Origin: Pegea sp. RAD2-039
Lineage: Eukaryota > Chordata > Thaliacea > Salpida > Salpidae
Assembly: GCA_034620365.1 (NCBI GenBank)
Contig: JAQGEQ010000363.1
Location: 868,001 to 932,000, forward strand
Length of the DNA: 64,000 nucleotides
Direction: 5' to 3'
This document shows, piece after piece, positions 39,963 through 53,140 of the stretch (position 1 is its first letter; the number at the start of each line of letters is the position of its first letter). The position numbers and the translations under genes are program-made. Below the pieces are notes generated by a model. It was not told the origin of the DNA, searched no databases, and was given only the letters and a program-made list of their open reading frames with translations.

Positions 39963-40585
39963 ATGAAAGGAGACAGGAAGAATTTTGGGGTATCATTTGG
40001 TAAGAGTTTTTTTTAATGATGAATTTTTCTAAATTTTTCAAGTTAGCTGTTCATAGACAATTTGATTATATTTTCTTTTTACTCACTGCTTATTTCAAAC
40101 TAATGCAATAGCTAAATTAATTCTTTAACAACTTGTAGTTGTGATTGTTACTTAACTAACTGTCTGTCACTCAATGGTGATAAATATCTACTATCTTTTT
40201 ATAACAAGAAGCCTTTTTTAATCTCATAGTTAAAACAATCTTAAAATTTGAGCAATCTTAATTGACTAAAATTCCTTTTATTTTAAATAAAGTTTTTCAA
40301 ATTAACTGGCCAAATTTTTATTACTTTTTGTAATCTATATCAATCTTTTAAGGCTTCAACTTTAAGCAAGATGCAGCCCCAAGCTCTCCAAACTGTTTAA
40401 ATAGTGATATATCAAAAGATGATCTTATGATTTTGATACAAAACAATGTGATATTGTTTATTAATCTTGCAAACATTCTTGTATCTGATGAAGAGCAAAA
40501 AATTCACTTTATCCAAAATCTTATAATCTCATTCAAACAGTTAATTAGAATAAATGCGCAATATATCATGCCATTAAAGAACTAG
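39963..40585 (+). CDS. unrecognised two-exon small protein
   Basis: Exon 39963-39999 begins with ATG two bases after a TTTTTTAG acceptor and ends at a GTAAGA donor. Exon 40353-40585 follows a TTTTAAG acceptor and ends in TAG. The join is in phase and gives 89 residues. The N-terminus has an F-G-V-S-F-G-F-N-F stretch; the rest is probably helical, with a run like L-I-I-S-F-K-Q-L-I-R-I-N-A-Q-Y and evenly spaced hydrophobic residues. I do not recognise the family. Further upstream exons may exist, since the ATG sits right at a splice acceptor. It could alternatively be the 3' end of a larger protein, or the acceptor could receive a spliced leader. Confidence 0.5.
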
Positions 40586-43500
40586 TATAATTTCTTTGAT
40601 CCTTCAATTCAATTTTCCCATTTTATATGTGTATGCATAAATGTAGTTTTATAAACTGCTAGCTGTAGTTCGTAAATTTGTAGAGTTATGCAGTTTAAAC
40701 TAGATAATACTTAGTTATTGTGGATCTGTATATTTGTCACTTAGTAATCTTGTAACTAAATATTTTGTCGCAAATTAAACTTTGCTTTTATCTAACCTGG
40801 CTGTCTTTAATGCTAAGCGGTTTACTAATAGCAGAGATAGCTAAGCAAACGTTAAAAGATTATCATTTGTTAAGCTTATTGGCATCACCACAAGGTTAGA
40901 TTTTAGTAGATTTTTGGGAAATAGTAACTTTTATATACAACTATAGATTGGTAGATTTAGGTATCCTAATCTTAGAGATTTTTCATGTTTTGATCATATT
41001 CTTATTGCGTCAGCTTTTAATACTTTTGTTGAGAAATCAAATTTAAGTTTCTTTCAATTAAATGTTTTTGAAAATATTAACAACATTTAAAATTCAATTC
41101 GGCATTGGTTGTAGCAAATGTAAGAATATGCTTTAAGTTCTTTATCCACAAACTTTCTTTATAATTTTATTAGTCTTACTTATATCGAACTAAATAAAAG
41201 TTTTTTTTATCTCAAATTTAGAAAGAATCTTTTTGATTACTGATCAGTTAAGTTATCAATCTGTAAATGCATCAATGTAAATATTAAACTTTTCAAAGTA
41301 ATACAATTTAATGTAATTAAACGTAGTTTTTTGCTAATGACAAAATTATTTTGAAAATATTCAAAAGCATAAACAAATATGAATAATCCTATAAAAAAAA
41401 TCTAAGATATTACAACATGATGTTTATATTTCAACAAAAGTTATGATACATTTAAACAAGTATTATGTTCTTGCTACTAAACATTATTATTGTAGCAAAG
41501 CAAGATGTAACTTCTGTTTATTCTTAAGCTCCACATAAGTTATTACAATTATCTATCTATCTAATTACTTTCTTATAAACTTGATTATGTTATTTAGTAT
41601 GTTGATCTGATACTAAGAGCTTTGTTTTTTACTACCAGTATTTTTGAACCAATAGGCCATAGTAGTTTCATTGAAGGCCAGATCAGTCGACTCAGCACTA
41701 CTTGTAGAAACTTGTTAATAATACTAAGCCAAGAGATGAATTGTCGTTATTGCAAGTTAGCACCTAACAGTTAAGGATGGTTAATGCCGCGGTTATCTGC
41801 CTAAAGAATAATATGTATGTCCCTAAAAGTATATTTTATTTATATACTCATTTAATTAACTTTTAGTTGTCTGGTTTGTAAATAGAATTTTATTATTTTT
41901 ATGGAGTATGAATTTTAGTCTTGACTGGTTAAGTAAATTTATTTATATAATCTAACCTTTAATGTTGATGTTTACTTTTAAATTTTGAATAAATGTAAAA
42001 TGTGTCCTGGTGAAAACGACTTTTAGACTAAGAGCTTAATCATTTTGTTACTAAATACTTTGCTTATGACATCAGAAAATTGTTTTAAACATCAATTTAA
42101 GAAGTTTCAAGAATTTGTTTGATTGAAAAAATTAAAACGATTTCATTTTTATATAACAATAAAGCTCAAAACATTTAGTTCATCTTTCGTTGATAAGGAT
42201 CTTAATATCTTCTTTTAAGCTATATACAAGTTTAAGGGTGTCTTAATTTTGATTTCTGTATCCATGTTGTAACATGATTAAGTATCACAAATTCGTTATA
42301 ATTCATAAAATAATATTTTCTCAATAAGTTTCCAGAGTTAAGTGAATTTTATTTATTATCGTCATTTCCTGAATTTGTTACTGAGTTTGATTACGTATGT
42401 TTCAAACCAACTGTAGAGAAGGAACACTTTTATTTGTGAGATAAAGAAACAGCATTAGCACAAAACTCAGTTACACGACTAGCTCTAGAAATAAATAAAG
42501 TGTTTCAAAATTGTTTTTTAATTTTCAGTAACTATTTAATAAAATCTTATTAAAATTGAAAACTTATAAATTAAATATATAATTTTATAATTGCAAGCCG
42601 TTTTTGGGTTTTTATAAAAACTACTTTTTAGATAATGATTTTATTTCTTCCAGCATTTTTCATATACCTCTAAGATACTTTCTTTGATACTTTAAGCTCT
42701 AAAGAAAGTTGAGGCGTTGAGATTGCCAGGAAATGACCAAAGTTCAATCATATGTAGTAGTAATTATTAGTATGCAAGAAATAGTTTATTGGACTTTGTT
42801 GACATTATACAAATTATTTCAAGTTTAAAATGTATTTAAAAGTTGAAATTAATTGTTATAGAGTTTCTAGAAGGTTATTAATAGCTTGATTAAAAGAATG
42901 CAGAAATTTTTATTTTTTGTTTTATTCAGAAAGTTTATGAAAAATCAATGATTTCAAACTAATCTTAAAATGAAATAATTGTTAAGATTTTTTATGCCCT
43001 AAATAAGTTTGATTAATAATTTCCTCTATCTATTAATATCATGCTTTTTATTGATAATAATTTAGTTTTCATAAGTTCAATTTAAACTGTTTTTAAATTA
43101 TGAAAAGAAGACACTAAGTATCAAGTAAACTATCATTTAGCATAATTGCCGTTTTGTGTCATCCATATAATTTGAATTTTACTGCTGATTCGGTAGAAAG
43201 GTTGTTTATTGTGACCTTATAAATAACAAGATCAAACTTTGGTAATTACTAGTTTTTATAGACTAATATACATATTACAAAAAACAAAACTTTAAGATAT
43301 GTATAATTCAACGAAAACATCTTTATTTCTTTCTTATTTGATTTAATTAAAATGTGTATTTAGTCTCTAAACTCTAATGACAGTTGTGTGCTAATTTTAA
43401 CTGCTATTTTTGAATGTTTATCTTTTAGAAAACCTTTTTTTAAACACCGGTGGTTAAGATAAATATTTTTTTATTATAATTTTAAATAATTACTTTCTAG

Positions 43501-44151
43501 AGCATTTAGAAGTCAGTAAACGTCAGTGATTATTCTGTTTCAAATTTTTATCATTTTTAAGTGATATGAAATATCAAGTTATTTAAAAAATAGCTTTCAC
43601 CTTTAAACTTTCAGTTTAATACTTTTTCTTACTGTTTCAGCCTCATATAACAATAGAGTTAAATGAAAAATGAGAAAAAAGTTAGATCAAATCACGTTTC
43701 TAGAATGAATTTAGTAGTAATCAAAAAATTTTTTGGTTCGTATTTTTTCTATAAGTATTTGATTAGTTGTTATACAATAAGTATTCAAAGTGTTAGACCA
43801 TATGAGGACTTTTGTTCAAAGTTTTGTTTACTTATAGCTTGTCTATAAAGGTTTATAAATATTTATAAAATTTCCATTTTTGTAGTTTTGAAAATAAGAT
43901 ATAAAAGAACAAATCAAATTATGGAGTTTTATGGATATATTTCAAGATTTAAAAAGTACAGATATGAAATTTTAAATAAAATGTTTATTGACTCAATGAC
44001 ATACTTAGCTTCTATTCTTATTTCTTTGTGGTTTATTTATTCTTAAATACTGCAGGTAAGTTCAAAAGTTGATGAAGCTTTAGTTATTTTCAGCATCTTT
44101 TTAAGAGTTTTGTTGTAAAAGTGGTTATTTGATTGAATTGTTGCATCTAAT
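40586..44151. other. intergenic region upstream of IPPK
   Basis: AT-rich. A GC-richer block at about 41660-41800 (with CAGTCGACTCAGCACTAC and ATGCCGCGG) resembles repeat sequence but has no second copy here. Near the IPPK start, a GTAAGT donor at 44056 and CAG at 44091-44093 could bound a 38-nt 5' UTR intron. That is shorter than any intron seen in the genes of this window. Confidence 0.35.
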
Positions 44152-45393
44152 ATGGAAGTATCTTGTAAATGGAGATATTGTGGTGAAGGAAACAACAACA
44201 TCGTCTTTACAGATGACGATTCTTCTCATATCTTGCGAGTCCCGAAAATATTTAAGAAACGAAATTCGTTAAAAGACTCTAATCGAAATGACTTTGTTTT
44301 AAAAGAAGCGAAATTTCTTGAGAAATCAGTTTATCCATTACTCAAAGACGTTTCTGTGTATTATAGACTGCAAAGTATTCCTATTAGTAGTGAAATTTGG
44401 GAAAGCTTGCAGCAGAATTCACGTGATTCTGTTGCTGAAACAGAGTTTGCAATTCTGATGCCAAATTATTGCTTGGCCCCACTTTTTTTTGGATGTAGAG
44501 CTTCAAGAATCAGTAGATCACCCGTCGTGTGTGTAGAGTTTCGACCAAAGTCTTGTTATATGCCTGATATAAGTGATACTGGCACTGGTGGTTGCTGCTA
44601 TTTTTGTATGACTCGATTACAAGCAGAAGAAGTGGAAAATAAGTCTCAGACAAAGTACTGTCCTTTTGATCTATACTCTGGATCAAGTAGACGAATTAAA
44701 AGAGCTATCAATCATTTAATAGCTCATCCACAACGCTATTTTGCTCTTTCGATTGATAACAAACTGGTTTATTCCAACAAAAACTCGACAAACAGCTGTG
44801 AAAACTCAGCTTCATTTAATGATATTGTTAAAGATGCTGTAGGTGACCGGAATACCTTCATCAATGTGGTCTGTAACGCTTTGCTTGCTCCAGTTGTTGC
44901 CCATGATTGTGGATCGTACCCCAGACGCTCTCATTGTCGAATATCAGATGATCCGCTCTTGGAAGAAGATGAGAGTCCAACTAAAAGTTATGGTCGAAGT
45001 ATTCTCAGTTTCATGCATTCAATCCATTCAATGAGAAATGTTCCATTAACTGAAATAATTGAGATAAATACTGAGATGAAAGCAAATAAGCAGTCCAAGC
45101 AATTTAAGGACAGTTTGAAGAAGCAGAAACTGAAAAACTTCCAACTCTCTAGAATCTTTAACTGCTGCTCGCTCATGGTGTCATTTCAAAAATTAGAATC
45201 CAATGCAAAAAGTAAAAAGTCACAAGATGAAGATTATCAAAACTATTTTAAAGTTGGAGATGGTTTAGGCAATGAATATATAGTCTGCATGGCTTTAATT
45301 GATCTTTATAAGGAGAACTCACCTGAAAAAGTTGTCAAGTTTTGCAAACGAGAACAAGATGTCATCAACTTTTATCAACAAAATTACTACTAA
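44152..45393 (+). CDS. IPPK: inositol-pentakisphosphate 2-kinase
   Basis: Intronless 413-residue frame. It aligns with IPPK/IPK1 (human 491 aa): W-R-Y-C-G-E-G-N near residue 7-14 (the nucleotide-binding glycine loop), V-C-V-E-F-R-P-K at about 124-131 (family E-I-K-P-K), the zinc-binding-type C-Y-F-C-M region, and K-Y-C-P-F-D-L-Y-S-G at about 165-174, nearly identical to human K-Y-C-P-L-D-L-Y-S-G. The enzyme adds the 2-phosphate to InsP5 to make InsP6 (phytate), in nucleus and cytosol. The final family motif D-L-D-L-K-P appears here as I-D-L-Y-K-E, a clear departure at a catalytic or metal-binding position. The protein is shorter than human in the middle and at the C-terminus. Loss of all CDS introns among intron-rich neighbours could mean retroposition, but no poly-A tail is seen. 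Confidence 0.88.
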   Translation: MEVSCKWRYCGEGNNNIVFTDDDSSHILRVPKIFKKRNSLKDSNRNDFVLKEAKFLEKSVYPLLKDVSVYYRLQSIPISSEIWESLQQNSRDSVAETEFAILMPNYCLAPLFFGCRASRISRSPVVCVEFRPKSCYMPDISDTGTGGCCYFCMTRLQAEEVENKSQTKYCPFDLYSGSSRRIKRAINHLIAHPQRYFALSIDNKLVYSNKNSTNSCENSASFNDIVKDAVGDRNTFINVVCNALLAPVVAHDCGSYPRRSHCRISDDPLLEEDESPTKSYGRSILSFMHSIHSMRNVPLTEIIEINTEMKANKQSKQFKDSLKKQKLKNFQLSRIFNCCSLMVSFQKLESNAKSKKSQDEDYQNYFKVGDGLGNEYIVCMALIDLYKENSPEKVVKFCKREQDVINFYQQNYY

Positions 45394-47357
45394 TGTTCCT
45401 AGTTTCATTTTTCTACAAAATTATAAACATTCTCTTTTCTATTATGTCTTTCTACTGTTATTTATATCAGCTTCATTGTGAATTCATTAATGATACATTA
45501 TAAAGATTAAAATTGTACTTCAACGTCTCTAGAACAATCAACATTGAACTAGTCTTGTGATTTTGGGTGATGAATTGAACTGACTAGCTAAAACAGATAA
45601 GTTTTTTCTCAGGTTGTGAGATCAAAAATCCAACTATATTATAAAATGTATTTCATAAAATAGTTGGATTATTGCAAAAAGCTAAATATACATAACTAAT
45701 ATTGTCAATTGAGAATTAATAAAAATAATTAAAATGTCATTATTAGTGATTTAAGTACGTTATTAAAGTTTCATAGTTTTTTATTATAATTTTGGACCTT
45801 TTTTTATGCATTATATTGAGTATAAGTTTTTGTACAGCCTGATATTAATATTCAATTTAATATAATTTTAATATGTCGAATTATAAAATATATATATTAT
45901 ATATGATCAAAATATTGGTTTTACTTTTGCTAGAATTAAAGGTTAAAAAAATCGTCATCTTTAGTTATAAATAAAAACTCTAAAAATATTTATAATATCT
46001 AACAAAGTATTTTTATTCTTTCAGAAAAAGTTTTTTTATTTTAATCATTTAAAATAGTAACAAATTAAACTGTGTTTTGGTAAGATTTAACTCATAGAGC
46101 TTAGTGAGATATGCATTTCATAGTTTTTAATACAATTATTTTAAACAAACTAAGAATTTACTCACAATTTATCATCGTCAACTACCTAAAAATATGGCTG
46201 TAGATAAGTAGAAGTAACAATGCTTCGAATACCACAGTTCAGCAAAATGAATGTTGAAAATTTGAATACGGCAAAGAGTAAAACGCAGTGAAGTATTATC
46301 AACAAACATAAACAAAGAAACTAAAGAAAGGACTCAAATATATCGATTGTGAACGAAATCACTTACACTATAATTTCAAAACTTAATTTCAAAAGAAGTG
46401 ATAGAGTCTGTTGCAGTGATACACTCAGAAAGAAGATTTCATGGCTATGAGCATCCTGTTCAAAAAGTTATAAACGCACTGGGTGTTATTCAATTTTTTA
46501 ATTGAGTTAATTTTGAACGAACAAACTCTAAGAACATATAAAATATGTATCCCAGTATCGTTTGCTAAGGTTTTTAAAATTTGACATTTCAAACATTATT
46601 TGAACATTTTGTTCCAATTTAAATTTTAAGTTCGTTTAAATTCTTTGCTAAATTTGTATTCAATTTTTAATCAATAGTTTTTTATCTACAAATATGCTTT
46701 CGTTTTCATTAAAACAAATTGAAATTCTAAAATTAAACTATTTAAAAAAAGACATTTTTACGATTGTTTTAATCCAATGAAAACAAAGTTGTCTAAACTA
46801 GTTTTTGTGAACTTATAATTGCATAAAATCTGCTTTTGTAAATTTGTCGTTTTTTAATTCTAAGTAAAAATCAAATGTTTTTTTCAGTTCTGATTAAAAA
46901 TCATCTAAACTCTTAATTTATTGAAGTTTATATATTTTATTCAAATTATAATATTATAGATTTTATCATAAATTATATTATAAATAAATATTTTATTTTT
47001 ATTTATTCTAAAATTTTACAATTGTAAAATTGGAGTAATTGATGATAACATGTTGATAAGTTAGCAGTTAATGTCTTATATGAAGTAGTTTTAATAATTT
47101 GTTGTATTTTATATCTAATTAATTAAAAAAAGTTAAATATATTCAATAAGAATGTTTACTTATATTGAACACATTAAAAATTTTGATATTATATTGAGCA
47201 ACAATTATTTTTATTTTAAATTAAGAAATTATTAGTAAATTCTAAGTTATTAATATACTTTATTTTGAAATATTTAATTTTCTATAAAAATTGTGATACT
47301 TTTTCACATTTTTAATTTTTTAAGGTTTAAATTTTCATAGCTTTTTAAACTATTAAA
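45394..47357. other. intergenic region IPPK to CLASRP
   Basis: Very AT-rich. A moderately GC-richer tract at about 46190-46480 has no open frame or family resemblance. Nothing else supported. Confidence 0.4.
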
Positions 47358-50300
47358 ATGTGGCATGAAGCTAGAAGACATGAAAAAGTTGTTCGAAAGG
47401 CTATTGTAGATTATAGAAAGAGAGCTGAAAGAAGACATGATTATTATGAAAAGATCAAACAAGATCCAACTAAGTTCATGCAGGTTTGATTTGTTCAAGT
47501 TATATTTAAATGCATAATTTGTTTTATATAATTCGATTTATTCCTTTAATGTTATCATAAATTAATGTTTCTCTTTTTATATATTTCTAAAATGATTTGA
47601 AATTCATACTTCTAAAACTGAATCAATTTGTAGTTAAAGTATTTATTTTTTTTGGTAATTGATAAACATAGAAATATTTATGGTGCTTTTTCTAACTTCA
47701 TTTAATAAAATAAACATTTCAAATCAAACTTTAAGAGATTTAAATCTTAAATTTTATTTGTAAAGATTCATGGAAGAACTGCTAAAGTTCATATTGATGA
47801 AAGTGGTCTTCAAAGTGATAATCTCTCCTCAATGATGCCTTGGCAAGGAGATAAGAGTTTAATGATTGACAGGTGGATCTTAGAGCTAAAACATTTTATA
47901 TTATTTGTATCTTTTAAGTAATCTATTATAACTTTAAAGTTTTAATATCAAATTATAAATATTTTAGTAGACTATTTTTATAATTAACACTTATATATTT
48001 TTATTTAATTATATATTCAATTTGTTCTCTTTTTTAGATATGATGCAAGGGCTCTTTTAGATTATATAAAGGAAGTTAAATCAACACCAACAATTGATAT
48101 AACACTAGATAAAGAAGAGAGAAAATGTAACTATGAACGATATCGTGTGATTGTTTTCAACAAGTATAGGTAAGCTCTTACAATAATTTAAAAATATATA
48201 ATTGTTAATTAAAAGATATATAAAGTTTATAAGTTTTGAAAGCATTTTAAGTTGAGCTTTATATACAGAGGTGTGAGTGAAAAAGAACATTTGAAAGATA
48301 TTAGTGTAAAAGAAATGTATGGTGATGTAACAGCACAAAGGCTAGAAGCTGAGAACGCTAAAAAGCACCTATCTGCATCGAAAGCACAAATTGGATATGA
48401 TTATGGGAACGTTATATCTTCAATAGTTTCTACAAATCAAGATGAAGTAACAGACGAAGATGGTGGGGAGGTTTAATATATTATTTAAATCAGTTTGTTT
48501 CTAATCTGTTCCAGCAGAAAAAAAAGAAGAATCATTTAGATGAATGGAAAACTATTAGTAGTAGTGCTTGATAGATTCTAATTGTTTTATATTTGGATTT
48601 TCTTTCAGCTAAATAAGCTCTAACTTCTGATAAATGGATGCTAATGAAAGTTTGTTTGTAGACACTTCTGATATTGAAGCATTTATCAACGGGATACAAG
48701 ATATTCCATTGTCACGTGATTATTACACCTCCGAAACTTTAGAAGATATTGGAAGATGCTCCTTAGAATATGGAATGACACATGAAGATTATGCTAAACA
48801 ACTTCATTTGGATCAAGAACTGCAAGAAAGCAAGGAAAGAGCAAAAGAAATGGAAACTGAGAAACAAAAGATGTCTGGTAAACAGTCACGTAGACAGAGA
48901 AGAATGATAAAAGATGAACTTTTAAAAGTATATTTTCATTTCCATTGTTTAACTTTGCTGTAACTTCTTTGTTCTTGGTTTTAGCATCGTAAAATTGGTA
49001 GATTGAGTTATGCAAAGTATGAAAGTGATGAAGAAAAGGTAGATACAGGTTTGTAACAATTTCAATCTTGTGTCTTCTCGTCTAATGACGTCATAAATCT
49101 TTGATGACAAGTCCGTTGTTATCCTCTACAACCACATCTGCTTTCATAGCTGCTTCTTACTTGTCCTTTGGGACTCGACATAATAATAATATAATCTTAA
49201 CAATCATCTGTCTTTAACCCACCTCGGTGTCAAAGGTACGTCATGGCGCGCTGTATACCGCCACCAATCGAGCAATTACCTTGTGGTCGCTTTGAGAGAA
49301 GCAGATGTTGTGGAAGTAAACTCATACAGAAAACCAACAATTTGTTGACCTCGATGTCACTGTCCTAGGTCACTAAGCCATTTCAATAAACTTTATGATG
49401 TGGAAGTAGTTAAGCGCACGCTGATCTCATATAATCAAAGCGCAGTCAAAGTTGACAGACATCCTTCCTTCCATATACTGCTTCAGTTTACGTAGCTTAG
49501 CTCCCTCAATTGTTTCTAAATATTTTACAATCACTAAATGATACAAAAACTTAATTTCAGATAGTTCAAGTTCGAGTTCTTCATCAGAAGAAGATAGCAA
49601 AGATCGAAGTAATTCCAGAAACTTCCAATTTGTCACCAGCTTCGAACCAACTGACTTGTAAGCTGCAAAATCACCACTGGATGGCGCTAAATTTGTAAAA
49701 AACAATTTCAGAAGCATCACAAAGCGAAAGAAGAAGAAAGAGTCCGCATCCTCATCTCAAGATTACTACAGAAGACGTAACGAGAGTCCTGAGCGACGTC
49801 GCGAAAGCTACGAACGATTCTTGAAGCGACAGTCGCGGTATGCTCGCGCAAACGCTCTATGACGTCATAAATCGATCTTCATTAACAGGCACCGTCGCCC
49901 AGGTGACCGCAAGAGGTCACGCTCTCCTCGTCGGAGATCTCCTCGTAGTCATGGTGACCGAAGACGGTCTCCTTTCTCATCCGGCTACAAGCGACGATCG
50001 CGAAGGTGATGACGTCATCCTTTTTGACGTAGTCTTAAAGTTTTGAATATCAGTTCGTCACCACGGCAACCAACGACGTCATCAGCAACTGTCAAATCAA
50101 AAATTGCTGCTAAGAGCGCTTCGATAGCTGCTGCTGCGAAGAAGAAGCTGGGTGATAAGAAGTTGACTCCTCAGGAGATGTTGAAGATCAAGATGCAAAG
50201 AGCTTTGAAGAAGCAGGTGATGAGGATCAGAAGATGAGGGTTTACTGATTCGATTTCTTCCAGTTGAAAGCTGATAAGAATGCGGAAGCTGAGAAGAAGG

Positions 50301-50464
50301 CTCAGGAGTTTCAAGATCAGATGGATAGAGCTGAGAAGTTGAGAGAGATTACAAAGAAGATTAAAAGAAGAGGAAATGATAGGATCAGGTTTGTTGTGAT
50401 CATCAGTTAGTAGATTAACTAATTTGTTTGTTGTAGAAGTCCTTCAAGAGATTGGGGTTATTAG
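47358..50464 (+). CDS. CLASRP: CLK4-associating serine/arginine-rich protein
   Basis: Thirteen coding exons (47358-47483, 47766-47872, 48038-48169, 48269-48470, 48515-48557, 48662-48927, 48985-49048, 49561-49657, 49712-49837, 49889-50005, 50054-50216, 50264-50388, 50437-50464) give 1596 nt, 531 aa. The N-terminus M-W-H-E-A-R-R-H-E-K is the SWAP-type domain of CLASRP (human M-W-H-E-A-R-K-H-E-R), with M-M-P-W-Q-G-D, R-K-C-N-Y-E-R-Y-R and Q-S-R-R-Q-R-R. F-V-T-S-F matches human F-I-T-S-F-G; an R/S-rich tract follows, then K-L-T-P-Q-E-M-L-K-I-K-M-Q and a charged helical end. It is a nuclear splicing regulator that interacts with CLK kinases. Exon 48515-48557 is required for phase; ignoring its donor gives an early stop after S-S-S-A. 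From 49 kb the gene is much GC-richer than its 5' half. Confidence 0.92.
49049..49560 (+). other. long GC-richer CLASRP intron (retention candidate)
   Basis: A 512-nt intron between short ones, less AT-rich than the surrounding 5' introns, starting GTTTGTAACA. Reading through it would meet a stop at once in frame. It contains a TGACGTCA palindrome at 49086-49093. SR-type splicing factors often control themselves through such introns; here that is inference only. Confidence 0.4.
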
Positions 50465-53140
50465 CTGATCAAAAAATGGTTTCATGAATATCATGTTAAA
50501 TTATTGAAGTTGATAATTTTGTGGGGATACATTAGAAAAATTGGATTTCTTTAAATATATTTCAGAAATAAAACTTCTACAGTTGTTTTACACTCGTACT
50601 GCTTGAGTAAAAAGATATGTATTTTAAGATGACACAATTTGATGTAGAAAATGTTCTGGTGGAAAAATTCTTTTAATATCTATAAAGTAGTATTGAGTAT
50701 ATTTTAACAAAGATGTTATATAATTAGTTGTGTTAAAAACCTCCAGTGTAGTTGAAACTTTATTTATTGATTGATGAAAACACTTAAACATTTCTAAAAA
50801 CTTTCGCCTTTAAAGCATTCCTAAAAATATTAAATATAAATTCAATTATATCTTATAAATCTCAATACAAAACGTGATTGAGATATCATTCAACTTTATT
50901 TCACTTTCTGTTCAGTTTTGCGGCTTTTAACAGATTATAGAAACTATTTTCTCATGCTTAACAAAAGTGGTGCTTTTAGACATGCCTGTTTACGCAATTA
51001 GACAAAAATCTGCTGGAACACATCAATGCTACGTTAGTTTTCTGTTACAAACTAAACCCAAAGAACTCGTATAAATATATATTACAAGTTTCCAGGTATC
51101 AACTTGATTGACTTAATTATCAATAACTGTCCCTGTATTTATTTTAGCTTCTGTTCTTTAGAAGTTTACTTAATTAAATAAGTTGCTGAAAATTTATCAA
51201 AATAATTATACTCATGTTTCATCTAAAATAAGGACTTCTGCTTCATATGTATTCTAACCATAAATTCAAGTTAAACCCATTTCTTTTCCACTTTTAACAA
51301 ATATTTTATTCAAAATGAGTTTGAAATACAATTTTTTATTCTCCTACTTAATATGTTATACTTAGATTACTTTCAGAATAAACTATACCTTTGAGAAACC
51401 ATTTTTTTTGAATTATGGTTGTTTTAAGATATTTTAGATAACTTTTGAGAAGCAAATTACAGCTTTAAGACATTGATTTTAAAGGTTTGTCTATATAAAA
51501 AAGCAAAATTTTTACAAGAAAATAAAGTAAAGAAAAAACAAGAGGAAACAAAGCGTGGTACAGATAAACATAAAATATAGTTTTATTTTGATATATCAGA
51601 AGTAATGTTCCTGGTATTTTCATATTTTGCTACAAAATTTTAAAGTTGTTAATTTTCGTTTTACATATCTATTAAGCAAATACATGTATCTGAATATACG
51701 ATGTCTAATTTCGAATACCTACAGTTTCAAAATATATTTGCGAAATGACTTTGTTTTATCTAAGAAAATTTATTTCTAGACACAAATGTAATAAATAGAT
51801 TTGTTTTTAAACAACTTTTGCTTCATAAAATCTTATTTTAACCTAAATATTAAAATTCAAACTCAAAATGTCTATGAATAGTTACTTTGTTCATAGAAAT
51901 AAAAGAAAAATAAACGGTATTATTTGTATTCAACAACTTAGTTTTTCAAAATATTTATAAGTAAAAAGGGCTGAAGTTAATTTTTTATTTAAATAAATAA
52001 CACATGCTTTAGACAAAATGTCTTTTGACGAAGCTTACACCAAACGCGTGCTCAGACTTAGCGCTAGCAAGCTAGTTGTAGTTGTAAAAATAGAATTCAA
52101 AAATTATTTTTTTTATTTATTGTTTTGTTCTTTGGTTATTTAAGTACTATCTTGGTGAGAGTATATAAAAGCTTTCAGTAATAATTCGTATAACAACTTT
52201 TCTACCTTTCTATCAAAGTTTTATGGCGTTATTATGCTAAGTAACTAAATTTTTATAAATTAAAGATTTTTATGATTTCAGATATATTATCTTCGAATCT
52301 TTTAAAACTTAATAAACTTTTTATTTAAACATATAATAATTACGTTTACAATTATTTTTTAGCGTTTGTTTAGATGATATTATTTTTGATCTTCTGGTGA
52401 CATCACATTTCAAGTCAGTGAAAAAGGTTTGAAATATTTTATGTTTCATAATAATTTTCTCCTTTCGCTGAATTGATGATTTAAAAGAAAGCAATTTCTG
52501 TCATTGATTTACTTTTTTGACATCTTCATTGTATGTGATCATTTATCTTATTCATAACTTTTTTAGTGACCTTGATTCAGGTTGAAATTTTTTTGTTTTT
52601 ATTTGTTGAAAAATTATATTTAATTTTGATTGATATTTCGCAAATGATGAATATATTTTTTGAGATTAGTGAATAAAAATAATGTTGACCTTTAAAGAAT
52701 TATTTTTGTTTACTTTTAACTTTAACTGAACTCTATTTTTAATTCAATACATTACATTTCAAAATCATATTTTTAATTTATTTTTGTTTACCTCTAAACT
52801 AATCAGCTGTTGTTTCTATATTTGATTTTAAACAATTTTATTACATATAAAACTAGTTTAGTTTGAATTAAATCTCTTTAATTTGTATCTTTTTAAAAAA
52901 TGAAATTTTGCTTCTATTTTAAATTTAGAGTTGGATCAGTTACTGTATAAATGTTAATTTTAGTCTCGGCTAGCTCTTAAATGTTTTTCCATTTATTTAT
53001 TTGCGCATTATTTATTTATATTATTTATTTATATTATTTATTTAGTTCATTTCAATTTTTTAAATGAAATTACAATTTTGCATGGCCAAATATGGAAGTT
53101 TTCTAATTACTTTACTTTTACAGTTTGTTCAACTAGTATT
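50465..53140. other. intergenic region CLASRP to smoothelin
   Basis: AT-rich, presumably with the smoothelin 5' promoter and any non-coding first exon; an acceptor TTTTACAG ends at 53123. A short tandem array of ATTATTTATTT units lies at about 52990-53045. No other feature seen. Confidence 0.4.
52990..53045 (+). repeat. ATTATTTATTT short tandem repeat
   Basis: Several imperfect copies of an 11-nt A/T unit, ending just before the first recognised smoothelin coding exon. Confidence 0.6.
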
